DNA from: JAAGZL01 sp050290785
GTDB taxonomy: Bacteria; Pseudomonadota; Gammaproteobacteria; Chromatiales; Chromatiaceae
DNA: 60,359 nucleotides
Assembly: GCA_050290785.1 (NCBI GenBank)
Contig: JBNKIR010000005.1
Span: forward strand, 1 to 60,359
Direction of reading: 5' to 3'
Shown: piece after piece, positions 35,992-44,780 of the stretch
How the letters are laid out: each line of letters starts with the position of its first letter
Numbering within the stretch: the first letter of the stretch is position 1
Made by a program: the position numbers and the translations under genes
Notes under the pieces: model-generated
Told to the model about the DNA's origin: nothing
Database searches by the model: none
What the model saw: the letters and a program-made list of their open reading frames with translations, nothing else

Positions 35992-36013
35992 AAATGGGGG
36001 GCCAAAGCCCCCC
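35992..36013 (-). terminator. Terminator of the 36037-37293 gene
   Basis: Stem GGGGGGC (35996-36002) / GCCCCCC (36007-36013) with loop CAAA; read leftwards it runs into ATTTTT. It overlaps the end of tas. Confidence 0.75.
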
Positions 36014-36036
36014 GGCGTACAAACGGAAACAGAGGT

Positions 36037-37293
36037 CTACTTAAAGACAGAATTCAGATCTGCATCTGTCATGGTCCCTACACTATACTCGGCCTCACCC
36101 TTGGCCTTCATATAATCCAGGTATGAAGCAAGGAGAAGTGCGGAATCGATCGATAGGTTATAACCGATTATGTTACCTCCGCCCTTTTGTTGGATTTTGG
36201 CAGCAGTGGAACCGTCTTCATATAGCATGAACAGCACCTTGGTCGGGGTGTCTGATTTATCATCGTCGCACATATCCTCCGGGAAACAACTGGCCACCTT
36301 CTGATGCAGCTGGCGCAGCCCCTTCTTCTTTGCCACATCGCTCCATTCATGGCTCTTCTGAATACCGTAGACGACCTGAGCAATATCTGCACTGTTAATG
36401 GAGATGGTGCTGCTGGAGTTGTTAGATTCGCTGACATGCTGAACAAAGTTAAAGTCATAAACAACACCTTTGCCCGTTGCCCGTGGCGCAACCTCCAGTT
36501 CTCCGACCTGTCCCGATCCCGGGGTAAAAAACGGGATCAAAGGATAGATCCCGGCAACCTTTCTCCCTGAAAGTGAAACCGGCAATGTTGTGGTCCCCGT
36601 CGTTGCACTGGCGCTGGACTCAGAGACAGACTGTCCTCTAAAGGCCTCTATGGCTGCGATCCGATCCTTTACCGCACTTACCTTATCCTGATGGAAACTG
36701 CCACTGCCCCCCTGCGTGTTCTCTACCCGCAGTACCTCATTCAGGAGTGCAAGCTGGTCATCCGCGATCTTGAGCCTCTTCTGCACCGCCTCGGAATCCT
36801 CCACGGTATTGGAGGCCACATCATCTGACACATCCCCCGCCTCATCCTGAGGGGTACTGTTTACCGGCTCTTCAGTAACCGTGAATTGCTGCGCTTCTTC
36901 CGGACTCAGCAACATGCGCATCAGCTCATTCGCACCCGCGTAGCTGGTCAACAGGGCGGTATTGCCTGAACTTGTCGCATAATTCTCGAACGCACCCTGG
37001 GTACCAGGCCCCCAGGCGCCGTCTATGTATGAGTAATAGAAGCCCTTCTCCTGTAGGCGCGCCTGCAGCTGGCGGCGGATAAATCTGCTCTGGGCCCTGA
37101 ACACCTGCTCCATCGGTGACATATATCTGGGGGCCCTATATCGAGGCGCACTATAAGTGGGACGACTGGTGTATTTACCAACCGCATACCCACCGATAAA
37201 ACCCAATACCGCAGCACGGGTAGTCTTACCGGAATAGGCCGGAGTCGAGAAGGCAAGGGCCAATACGCATAAAAAAGTTATCCACCTGTTCAT
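36037..37293 (-). CDS. Exported hypothetical protein with peptidoglycan-binding-like repeat
   Basis: 418 residues from the ATG at 37293, which has AGGTAGG upstream; a longer frame exists to 37332. A signal peptide (RWITFLCVLALAFSTPAYS) and a Gly-rich segment (AAVLGFIGGYAVGKY) lead to a helical module with QEKGFYYSYIDGAWGPGTQG, reminiscent of a PG_binding_1 fold. A middle acidic/helical linker follows, then a C-terminal region of about 180 residues not recognised. It is clearly paralogous over its first 130 residues to the next gene upstream (37490-37954). Likely periplasmic; function unknown. Confidence 0.75.
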   Translation of the reverse strand: MNRWITFLCVLALAFSTPAYSGKTTRAAVLGFIGGYAVGKYTSRPTYSAPRYRAPRYMSPMEQVFRAQSRFIRRQLQARLQEKGFYYSYIDGAWGPGTQGAFENYATSSGNTALLTSYAGANELMRMLLSPEEAQQFTVTEEPVNSTPQDEAGDVSDDVASNTVEDSEAVQKRLKIADDQLALLNEVLRVENTQGGSGSFHQDKVSAVKDRIAAIEAFRGQSVSESSASATTGTTTLPVSLSGRKVAGIYPLIPFFTPGSGQVGELEVAPRATGKGVVYDFNFVQHVSESNNSSSTISINSADIAQVVYGIQKSHEWSDVAKKKGLRQLHQKVASCFPEDMCDDDKSDTPTKVLFMLYEDGSTAAKIQQKGGGNIIGYNLSIDSALLLASYLDYMKAKGEAEYSVGTMTDADLNSVFK

Positions 37294-37432
37294 TTTTCCT
37301 ACCTCTGTGGTTTTAGTGGTTTCACTGTCCATGGGAAGCTTATTCTTGAGATAATATAATCCATTACCTGTGGTTTGGTAACACTTCCAATAACTCTATC
37401 TTTTTAATGATGGCACGTATATTCTGAATTGC

Positions 37433-37463
37433 AAAAAATAGGGGGGAACATGCAGGTTCCCTA
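37433..37463 (-). terminator. Terminator of the 37490-37954 gene
   Basis: Stem GGGAAC (37444-37449) / GTTCCC (37456-37461), with outer TAG/CTA partial pairing; leftwards it ends in TATTTTTT. Confidence 0.65.
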
Positions 37464-37489
37464 TTTACAGTGTAACGATGATGAAATAT

Positions 37490-37954
37490 TCATGCCCCAT
37501 CGCCTAGCAGCATACGCATTAGCTCATTTGCCCCGGCATAGCTTGTCAACAAATGGATATTACCGGTGCTGGAGGCATAATCTTCCAGGGCGCTTTGGGT
37601 TGCCGGGCCCCAAACCCCATCTATATAGGAGTAATAGAACCCCATCTGCTGTAATTTCGATTGGAGTTGGCGGCGGACAAAACTGCTTTGGCCCCAAAAC
37701 GCCTGTTGGACAGGAGTCTGATAAACCGGGGCAGAATAGGCTGGTGCCGAATAATACGGAGCAGAATAGACCACTGTACGCGGGGGAGATGGTCTGCTTA
37801 CCATGTTTCCAATAGCAAACCCTCCGAGAAAGCCTAGTGCAGCAGCAGTGCCTCTATGATGGCTATGATGGTGGCTATGGTGATGGTGCCAGGCATAGAC
37901 CGGGGATGACCCGACAAGGGCCAAAACACATACAACTGTAATCAACCTGTTCAT
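37490..37954 (-). CDS. Exported His-rich protein with peptidoglycan-binding-like module
   Basis: 154 residues; ATG preceded by GGAGGTAGG. The signal peptide (RLITVVCVLALVGSSPVYA) is followed at once by HHHHSHHHSHH, nine His in eleven residues, then a Gly-rich helix, a Tyr/Pro/Ala-rich stretch (YSAPYYSAPAYSAPVY) and a module FYYSYIDGVWGPATQSAL, then LLTSYAGANELMRMLL. The last 80 residues are a near copy of the same part of the downstream paralogue. The His cluster could bind Ni, Zn or Cu in the periplasm; this is inference. It has its own terminator. Confidence 0.75.
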   Translation of the reverse strand: MNRLITVVCVLALVGSSPVYAWHHHHSHHHSHHRGTAAALGFLGGFAIGNMVSRPSPPRTVVYSAPYYSAPAYSAPVYQTPVQQAFWGQSSFVRRQLQSKLQQMGFYYSYIDGVWGPATQSALEDYASSTGNIHLLTSYAGANELMRMLLGDGA

Positions 37955-38083
37955 TTTCCTACCTCCGTGGCTTGGATAGCTGGATGCTTCATGTTGAAGA
38001 ATATAATCCTCGAGCTGAACTCAACCTGAACATGTCGATATTTCCAATATCTCCTATATCACTGCACCTATATTCTAGATTAC

Positions 38084-38112
38084 AAAAAAACAGGGAGCCC
38101 GCAGGCTCCCTG
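38084..38112 (-). terminator. Intrinsic terminator after pnp
   Basis: Stem CAGGGAGCC (38091-38099) / GGCTCCCTG (38104-38112); leftwards followed by seven T. Ends the rimP-to-pnp operon. Confidence 0.9.
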
Positions 38113-38138
38113 GTTATCCAGCTATGAGCAGGAGAAGC

Positions 38139-40235
38139 TTAGGCCTCTTCCTCCTGTACCGCCTTCATGCTAAGGCGTACCCGGCCCTGCTTATCCACCT
38201 CCAGGACCTTGACCCTGACCACATCGCCCTCAGCAAGCTTATCGCTCACCTTCTCGACCCGCTCTTCGCAGATCTGGGAGATGTGTACCAGACCGTCCTT
38301 TCCGGGCAGTATGGTTACGAAGGCGCCGAAATCCATCAGGCGTGCAACCTTACCCTCATAGATACGGCCAACCTCGACCTCGGCAGTGATCAGTTCGATA
38401 CGCTTCTTGGCATCTTCACCAGCGGCCTTGTCTACGGAGAAGATCTTGACCACACCATCGTCTGTTACATCCACGGTGGCGCCGGTCTCTTCGGTGATGG
38501 AGCGGATGGTTACACCGCCCTTACCGATCACGTCACGGATCTTATCCGGGTCGATCTTGATGGTGATGATGCGCGGGGCATGCTCTGACATCTCTTGACG
38601 ATGGCTGTCTATTACCTGGTTCATCTCACCCAGAATATACAGACGACCCTCTTTGGCCTGTTCCAGTGCGATCTCCATGATCTGCTTGGTGATACCGTTG
38701 ATCTTGATATCCATCTGCAGGGCATTGACTCCGTTGGCGGTACCGGCCACCTTGAAGTCCATGTCGCCCAGGTGATCCTCGTCACCCAGGATATCGGTCA
38801 GGACCGCGAACTTATCTTCATCCTTGATCAGGCCCATGGCCACACCGGCAACCGGACCCTTGAGAGGAACGCCTGCATCCATAAGGGCCAGGCTGGTACC
38901 GCATACCGACGCCATGGAACTGGAGCCGTTGGACTCGGTGATCTCAGAGACCACGCGGATGGAGTACGGGAACTCTTCCATGCTGGGCATGGAGGCCAGA
39001 ACACCGCGCTTGGCCAGACGGCCATGGCCGATCTCACGACGCTTGGGTGAACCCACGCGTCCGGTCTCACCCACACAGAACGGTGGGAAGTTGTAGTGCA
39101 ACATGAATGGTTCGCGGTAGGAGCCACCCAGTGCATCGATGATCTGGGAATCACGCTCGGTACCCAAGGTGGTCACCACCAGGGCCTGGGTCTCACCACG
39201 GGTGAACAGGGCTGAACCGTGGGTACGCGGCAGAACACCGGTACGTACGGTGATGGGACGAACGGTCCTGGTATCACGACCATCGATACGCGGCTCTCCT
39301 GCCAGGATGCGTCCACGCACGATCTTCTTCTTCAGGCCTCCGATCGCACCCTTTACCTCGCCCTCGCTCCACCTTGGCTCATCACCTGCGCACAGTTTCT
39401 CAACCACTTCGGCGGTTACGGCGTCCACACGATTGTAGCGATCCATCTTGTCAGCGATGGAGTATGCCTGGGTAAGACCGTCGGTAGCGGCAGCGGCTAC
39501 TGCATCTGCCAGTTCGGTATCCTCGGCCGGAGGGGTAAACTCTACCTGGGCCTTGCCGACCTCTGCCGCCAACTCCCTGATGGCCTGGATGGCGACCTGC
39601 ATCTGCTCATGGCCGAACATGACCGCGCCGAGCATCACCTCTTCCGACAGCTCATTGGCCTCGGACTCAACCATTAGCACGGCCTCTTCCGTACCTGCAA
39701 CCACCAGATCCAGATCGCTGCTGTCGTTCAGGCCGGTCTGATCCTGATTCAGGAGATACTGACCGTCCTTGTAACCGACGCGGGCCGCACCGATCGGACC
39801 CTGAAACGGCAGACCGGATATGGCCAGGGCTGCAGAGGTCCCGATCAGGGCCGGGATCTCCGGGTCCACGGCAGGATTGAGGGACATGACGGTACAGATG
39901 ATCTGCACCTCGTTGGTGTATCCCTTGGGAAACAGTGGGCGGATGGGACGATCGATCAGACGGCAGGTGAGGGTCTCCTTCTCGCTTGGCCTGCCCTCAC
40001 GACGAAAAAAACCGCCGGGGATTACGCCGGCGGAATAGGTCTTCTCTTGATAGTCCACGGTCAGAGGGAAGAAATCGCGCCCCTCTACACTATCCTTTGT
40101 CCCGACAACTGTGCACTGCACCACGGTGTCGGACATATTGATCATGATGGCGCCATCGGCCTGACGGGCTATCTCGCCGGTCTCCAGTACGACCTTGTGG
40201 TCACCATATTGGAACTCTTTGGTTATCAAACTCAC
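38139..40235 (-). CDS. pnp: Polyribonucleotide nucleotidyltransferase (PNPase)
   Basis: 698 residues. A 3'-5' phosphorolytic RNase. Two RNase PH domains (first from residue 1, second with RTHGSALFTRGETQALVVTT), a KH domain (IGKGGVTIRSITEETGATVD) and an S1 domain (GRIYEGKVARLMDFGAFVTI) are in normal order. It lies 35 bases after rpsO on the same strand, the conserved order, and is followed by a strong terminator. Confidence 0.97.
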   Translation of the reverse strand: MSLITKEFQYGDHKVVLETGEIARQADGAIMINMSDTVVQCTVVGTKDSVEGRDFFPLTVDYQEKTYSAGVIPGGFFRREGRPSEKETLTCRLIDRPIRPLFPKGYTNEVQIICTVMSLNPAVDPEIPALIGTSAALAISGLPFQGPIGAARVGYKDGQYLLNQDQTGLNDSSDLDLVVAGTEEAVLMVESEANELSEEVMLGAVMFGHEQMQVAIQAIRELAAEVGKAQVEFTPPAEDTELADAVAAAATDGLTQAYSIADKMDRYNRVDAVTAEVVEKLCAGDEPRWSEGEVKGAIGGLKKKIVRGRILAGEPRIDGRDTRTVRPITVRTGVLPRTHGSALFTRGETQALVVTTLGTERDSQIIDALGGSYREPFMLHYNFPPFCVGETGRVGSPKRREIGHGRLAKRGVLASMPSMEEFPYSIRVVSEITESNGSSSMASVCGTSLALMDAGVPLKGPVAGVAMGLIKDEDKFAVLTDILGDEDHLGDMDFKVAGTANGVNALQMDIKINGITKQIMEIALEQAKEGRLYILGEMNQVIDSHRQEMSEHAPRIITIKIDPDKIRDVIGKGGVTIRSITEETGATVDVTDDGVVKIFSVDKAAGEDAKKRIELITAEVEVGRIYEGKVARLMDFGAFVTILPGKDGLVHISQICEERVEKVSDKLAEGDVVRVKVLEVDKQGRVRLSMKAVQEEEA

Positions 40236-40270
40236 TTTAATATCCTCGTATTCTTTATGCGATGAGCGAC

Positions 40271-40540
40271 TTAACGGCGCAGACCAAGACTGGAGATGAG
40301 TGAACGATAACGCTCCACATCCTTACCCTTCAGGTAGTCCAGAAGCTTGCGGCGTGAATTTACCATCCGCACCAGACCCTGACGGGAGTGGTGATCATGC
40401 TTGTGTTCTGCGAAATGCTCAGTGAGCTTTTTGATATTGGCGGTCAACAGGGCCACCTGTACTTCAGGGGATCCGGTATCGCCCTTGGAACGAGCATACT
40501 GCTCAACAATCGCCTTCTTCTCTTCCGCGTTCATTGCCAT
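40271..40540 (-). CDS. rpsO: 30S ribosomal protein S15
   Basis: 89 residues, full length (AIVEQYARSKGDTGSPEVQV, HKHDHHSRQGLVRMVNSRRK, YRSLISSLGLRR). It binds 16S rRNA early in 30S assembly. ATG preceded by GAGGAG. It lies between truB and pnp. The 230-base leader from truB holds hairpins near the start that may serve S15 autocontrol. Confidence 0.97.
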   Translation of the reverse strand: MAMNAEEKKAIVEQYARSKGDTGSPEVQVALLTANIKKLTEHFAEHKHDHHSRQGLVRMVNSRRKLLDYLKGKDVERYRSLISSLGLRR

Positions 40541-40571
40541 TGTGATTTCTCCTCATTGAAATATATAAATG

Positions 40572-40688
40572 GGTGGGACCATCCCACCGAATATCCGCAC
40601 ACCGACAATGGGTTCAGGGTACGGACACCTGACCTCCCGGGGGGAAGTCGTTACAAAGATGCCTGATCAGCCGGCAAAGCCGTTCAGG
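40572..40688 (-). promoter_or_regulatory. rpsO leader with two hairpins
   Basis: GGTGGGA/TCCCACC (40572-40588, 3-base loop) is about 30 bases upstream of the rpsO start. A longer arm pair CCTGA/TCAGG with inner CGGC-AAA-GCCG lies at 40662-40688. In several bacteria S15 represses its own mRNA through leader structure; that this applies here is inference. Confidence 0.4.
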
Positions 40689-40770
40689 ATCCGCCTACTA
40701 CTACAAAAATAAGCCGTGCATTATGCTAGGTTTATCCAAGCCAAGCAAATTATTTTGTAAAAATAATCGC

Positions 40771-41679
40771 TTACATCATACGGCGTGGCGCCACCCTGCC
40801 GTCATCCAGGATCTCGCCAGCACCCATGAATGATCCATTGGAGTCGTAGATCCTCACCATGCCATCGGTGGGCGCATTCGGCACCAATACCGGCTGTCCC
40901 TGCTTCAGATAGAAGGTGCCGTCCGGGGTGAGTTTCACCTCCGGCCAGCCATACAGGGCGCTGTCTATAGGCAGTAATAGACCATCCAGGGCCGAAAGGC
41001 CATCCTCCGCCAAGCGTTTAATCTGCTCCATGGTCACCAGGTTATCATCCCCGTAAGGCCCAACCCCGGTGCGCCGCAAGGCCGTCACGTGGGCGCCACA
41101 ACCCAGTTTATTGCCGATGTCCTCGGCCAGGGTGCGAATATAGGTACCCTTGGAACAGTGCACGTCCAACTCGAACTCAGGCTCAGAATAGCCGTGCAGG
41201 GAGATACTGTGAATGGTCACCTGACGCGGTTCCCGCTCCACCTCGATACCATCACGGGCCAGTTTATACAGCCGTTCACCTTTGTGCTTCAGGGCAGAGT
41301 ACATGGGAGGTATCTGTTCGATCTCACCTTCGAACCCGGCTATCACCTTTTGGATATTGGACTCGGTAATACCCTCCACCGGCCTGGTCTGCAACACCTC
41401 GCCCTCCGCATCGGCGGTGCTGGTGGTAACCCCCAGCTTGACCCGCACCTGATAACGCTTGTCAGCATCCAACAGGAAGGCAGATACCTTGGTGGCGGCA
41501 CCGAAGCAGATCGGCAACAGTCCGTCTGCCAGTGGATCCAGACTGCCGGTATGACCGGCCTTCTGCGCCTTGAAGATATGCTTCACATCCTGCAAGGCCC
41601 TGTTGGAGGTAATGCCCAACGGCTTGTCCAGCAATAGTATGCCGCGCACATTGCGTCCGCTTTTACGACGTCTACCCAT
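40771..41679 (-). CDS. truB: tRNA pseudouridine(55) synthase
   Basis: 302 residues. It makes pseudouridine 55 in tRNA. The catalytic Asp lies in HTGSLDPLADGLLPI; KPLGITSNRALQDVK and GTYIRTLAEDIGNKLG also fit. The C-terminal PUA-like domain is present. It starts 9 bases downstream of the rbfA stop. Confidence 0.96.
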   Translation of the reverse strand: MGRRRKSGRNVRGILLLDKPLGITSNRALQDVKHIFKAQKAGHTGSLDPLADGLLPICFGAATKVSAFLLDADKRYQVRVKLGVTTSTADAEGEVLQTRPVEGITESNIQKVIAGFEGEIEQIPPMYSALKHKGERLYKLARDGIEVEREPRQVTIHSISLHGYSEPEFELDVHCSKGTYIRTLAEDIGNKLGCGAHVTALRRTGVGPYGDDNLVTMEQIKRLAEDGLSALDGLLLPIDSALYGWPEVKLTPDGTFYLKQGQPVLVPNAPTDGMVRIYDSNGSFMGAGEILDDGRVAPRRMM

Positions 41680-41688
41680 TATTACTGC

Positions 41689-42066
41689 CTAATCATTATC
41701 ATCGGATTTCTTTTTGTCATTCGCCACCGCACTATCAATCAACGCCGAGAGATGGGCGCCTTTCTCTATTGATTCATCATAGACAAAGTGGAGTTGCGGC
41801 AGGGTTCGGATATTCAGGCGATGACCCAACTCGTGCCTGAAGAATGGGGCGGTCTCTTTCAGGACCCTGGTGGTCTCCGCCACATCCATATCACCTCCGA
41901 TAAAGGTGAAATAGACCTTGGCATGGGAAAAGTCGCGCACCACCTTCACTGCCTGGATGGTAATCATACCCAGGCGCGGATCGTTCAGTTCGTCCCGCAC
42001 CAGTTGGGCAAGCTCGCGCTGAATCTGGGAACCAACCCGGTCGGTTCTGCTGAATTCTCTGGCCAT
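41689..42066 (-). CDS. rbfA: 30S ribosome-binding factor A
   Basis: 125 residues, a KH-like fold protein aiding late 16S rRNA processing. Matches at RVGSQIQRELAQLVRDELND, GMITIQAVKVVRDFSHAKVY and LNIRTLPQLHFVYDESIEKG. Between infB and truB with short gaps, as in other gammaproteobacteria. Confidence 0.95.
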   Translation of the reverse strand: MAREFSRTDRVGSQIQRELAQLVRDELNDPRLGMITIQAVKVVRDFSHAKVYFTFIGGDMDVAETTRVLKETAPFFRHELGHRLNIRTLPQLHFVYDESIEKGAHLSALIDSAVANDKKKSDDND

Positions 42067-42083
42067 CGAATTGTGCGGTCCGG

Positions 42084-44759
42084 TCAGATCTCGCGCGCAA
42101 CTTCGGTACGCTCGAACACCTCGATATGATCACCATCCTTGATGTCGTTGTAGTTCTTAACACCGATACCGCATTCGGTTCCGGCCTTGACCTCATTGAC
42201 ATCATCCTTGTGCCTGCGCAGAGACTCCAATTCACCCTCGTAGATGACCACGTTATCACGCAGCACGCGAATCGGATTGTTACGCTTGACCACTCCGTCA
42301 ATTACCATGCAACCAGCGATCGCGCCAAACTTGGAGGAACGGAACACCTCTCTGACCTCGGCCAGACCGATGATCTCCTCACGGATCTCGGGGGTAAGCA
42401 GGCCGGAGATGGCCTTCTTAACATCATCCATGATCTCGTAGATGATGCCGTAGTAGCGGATATCCACGCCCTTGTCTTCCGCCGCGCGACGGGCCGTGGC
42501 ATCGGCACGCACATTGAATCCGATGATGAAGGCGCCTGAAGTGAGTGCCAGGTTTACATCGGACTCGTTGATTCCGCCCACACCGGCGGCAACGATCTTG
42601 ACCTTGACGTTATCGGCCTCGATCTTGAGCAGAGACTCTTTCAAGGCCTCCACACTACCCTGCACATCGGCCTTGACGATCAGGTTGACATAGTTGGTCT
42701 CGCCTTCGGTCATTTGGGAGAAGAACTCATCCATCTTGGCGGCCTTCTGATCCGCCATGCGGGTATCGCGGTTCTTCTCTTTACGCATATCGGACAGTTC
42801 GCGCGCCTGACGTTCGCTCTTCACCACCAGTACGTCATCACCGGCGTTGGGAACACCGGAAAGACCCAGCACCTCAACCGGCATGGAAGGTCCGGCCGAT
42901 TTGATGTTCTGACGATTCTCATCCAGCAGCGCACGCACGCGTCCGAACTCCTGACCACTAACCAGGATATCACCGGCGTTCAGGGTGCCGGTCTGGACCA
43001 GCACCGTGGCCACAGGACCGCGTCCCTTGTCCAGACTGGATTCAACGATAATACCCCGTGCCGGTGCATCCGCCACCGCCTTAAGTTCCAGTACCTCGGC
43101 CTGCAGCAGGATGGCATCCAGCAGTTCATCAATGCCCTGTCCGGTCTTGGCCGACACCTGTACGAACATGGTATCGCCGCCCCAATCTTCCGGGACTATC
43201 TCGTGTTGGGTCAGCTCCTGAGTGACCTTGTCCGGCTGCGCCTCCGGCTTGTCCATCTTATTTATGGCTATGATGATAGGCACCTCAGCAGCCTTGGCGT
43301 GCTGTATGGCCTCCACCGTCTGCGGCTTTACACCGTCATCGGCTGCAACCACCAGGACCACAATGTCCGTCACCTTGGCCCCACGGGCACGCATGGCGGA
43401 GAACGCGGCATGTCCCGGCGTATCCAGGAAGGAGATCATCCCCTTGTCGGTCTCTACGTGATAGGCGCCGATATGCTGGGTAATGCCTCCGGCCTCGCCC
43501 GCCGCCACCCTGGTGGCGCGGATATGGTCCAGCAGTGAGGTCTTGCCGTGGTCTACGTGTCCCATGATGGTCACCACCGGGGCACGGGAAACCTCTTCGC
43601 CATTCACCTCATCATCCAGTGAACTGATGACCTCGGCCTCGATATCCTCATGCTTCTGCATGACGGGATTGTGGCCCATCTCTTCCACTACCAGGGTTGA
43701 GGTATCGCGATCCAGCGGCTGGTTGATGGTCACCATCATGCCCATCTTCATCAGTTCCTTGATAACCTCGGCCGCCTTTACAGACATCCTCTGTGCCAGT
43801 TCGGCAACCGTAATGGTCTCAGGTATCTCTACGTCATGCACCACAGGCGCGGTAGGCTTCACAAAACCGTGCTGCGTCTCCTGTTGTACCTGTACCGGAC
43901 GCTTTTTCTGGCCCTTGCCTTTGCGGCGCCCGCTCATGTCTTTCGCCACATGCAGCTCTTCACGACCATGACGTGTGGACTTGTGGTCTTTATGCCGTCC
44001 GCGCGGCTCATCCTTGCGGTGCGCAGACTTCTTGCCGCTCTTCTCTTCAGCTACGCGTTGGGCCTCAGCCTCAATCGCCTTCTTTTTCGCCTCTTCCATG
44101 GCCTCCTCTTTGCTGACCGCCTTTTCCTCCGGGGCCTTTGTCTCTTTGTCTGTTTCCTTGGCGACTACAGGCCTTTCTGTCTTCTCTTTTTCCTCTTGCG
44201 CCGCCTTCTCCGCTCTCTCCTTCTCAGCGCGCTCCGCTTCCCTGATCTTCTCCTCTTCGGCCTGCTGTTTCTCTTTTAACTCACTCTCGCGCCGGGCCTG
44301 TTCCGCCTTGCGTCTGGCCTCATCCTCTTCGGCAATCTTCTTCTTTAGTTCGTCCTGCTCGGCCAGCGCCTTCCGTGCTGCCTCCGCCTCTCTCAGTCTC
44401 TTTTCTTTATCTGTTTCCGACTCCACCTTGGAGATAACCCGTTTCCGGCGCACCTCCACGCTTACGGTTTTTCCACCGCGCGCCGTCCCCCTGACAGGGG
44501 TCCGTCCGGCAGATGCCGGTTGGCGTAACTCACTGACGCTTCTGCGCTTCAGTGTGATCTTGCGGCCTGATCCACTACCGTCTGTATCTTTCTTTCCATG
44601 GCTTTCACGTAGATGAGACAACAGCTGGGCCTTCTCGGTCTCAGTCACCGTGTCCTCACCATCCTTCTTCTTAACTCCAGCCTTCTCCAGCTGTGCCAGC
44701 AGAGTTTCAACCGGAATACCAACATCTCCGGCCAGTTGTTTTACTTTTACTTCGCTCAT
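42084..44759 (-). CDS. infB: Translation initiation factor IF-2
   Basis: 891 residues. Order: IF2_N domain (VKQLAGDVGIPVETLLAQLE), long charged Ala/Glu/Lys-rich linker (residues about 100-280), second IF2_N, then the GTPase with GHVDHGKTSLLD, DTPGHAAF and NKMDK, and the C-terminal domains. It guides fMet-tRNA to the 30S subunit. The linker gives several plus-strand shadow frames. It lies 21 bases after nusA. Confidence 0.97.
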   Translation of the reverse strand: MSEVKVKQLAGDVGIPVETLLAQLEKAGVKKKDGEDTVTETEKAQLLSHLRESHGKKDTDGSGSGRKITLKRRSVSELRQPASAGRTPVRGTARGGKTVSVEVRRKRVISKVESETDKEKRLREAEAARKALAEQDELKKKIAEEDEARRKAEQARRESELKEKQQAEEEKIREAERAEKERAEKAAQEEKEKTERPVVAKETDKETKAPEEKAVSKEEAMEEAKKKAIEAEAQRVAEEKSGKKSAHRKDEPRGRHKDHKSTRHGREELHVAKDMSGRRKGKGQKKRPVQVQQETQHGFVKPTAPVVHDVEIPETITVAELAQRMSVKAAEVIKELMKMGMMVTINQPLDRDTSTLVVEEMGHNPVMQKHEDIEAEVISSLDDEVNGEEVSRAPVVTIMGHVDHGKTSLLDHIRATRVAAGEAGGITQHIGAYHVETDKGMISFLDTPGHAAFSAMRARGAKVTDIVVLVVAADDGVKPQTVEAIQHAKAAEVPIIIAINKMDKPEAQPDKVTQELTQHEIVPEDWGGDTMFVQVSAKTGQGIDELLDAILLQAEVLELKAVADAPARGIIVESSLDKGRGPVATVLVQTGTLNAGDILVSGQEFGRVRALLDENRQNIKSAGPSMPVEVLGLSGVPNAGDDVLVVKSERQARELSDMRKEKNRDTRMADQKAAKMDEFFSQMTEGETNYVNLIVKADVQGSVEALKESLLKIEADNVKVKIVAAGVGGINESDVNLALTSGAFIIGFNVRADATARRAAEDKGVDIRYYGIIYEIMDDVKKAISGLLTPEIREEIIGLAEVREVFRSSKFGAIAGCMVIDGVVKRNNPIRVLRDNVVIYEGELESLRRHKDDVNEVKAGTECGIGVKNYNDIKDGDHIEVFERTEVAREI

Positions 44760-44780
44760 GCTAGGGCCTCCTAAACAGCC

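Noticed and set aside
42714..43538. 274-residue plus-strand open frame within infB
   Set aside because: Antisense to the IF-2 GTPase and C-terminal domains.
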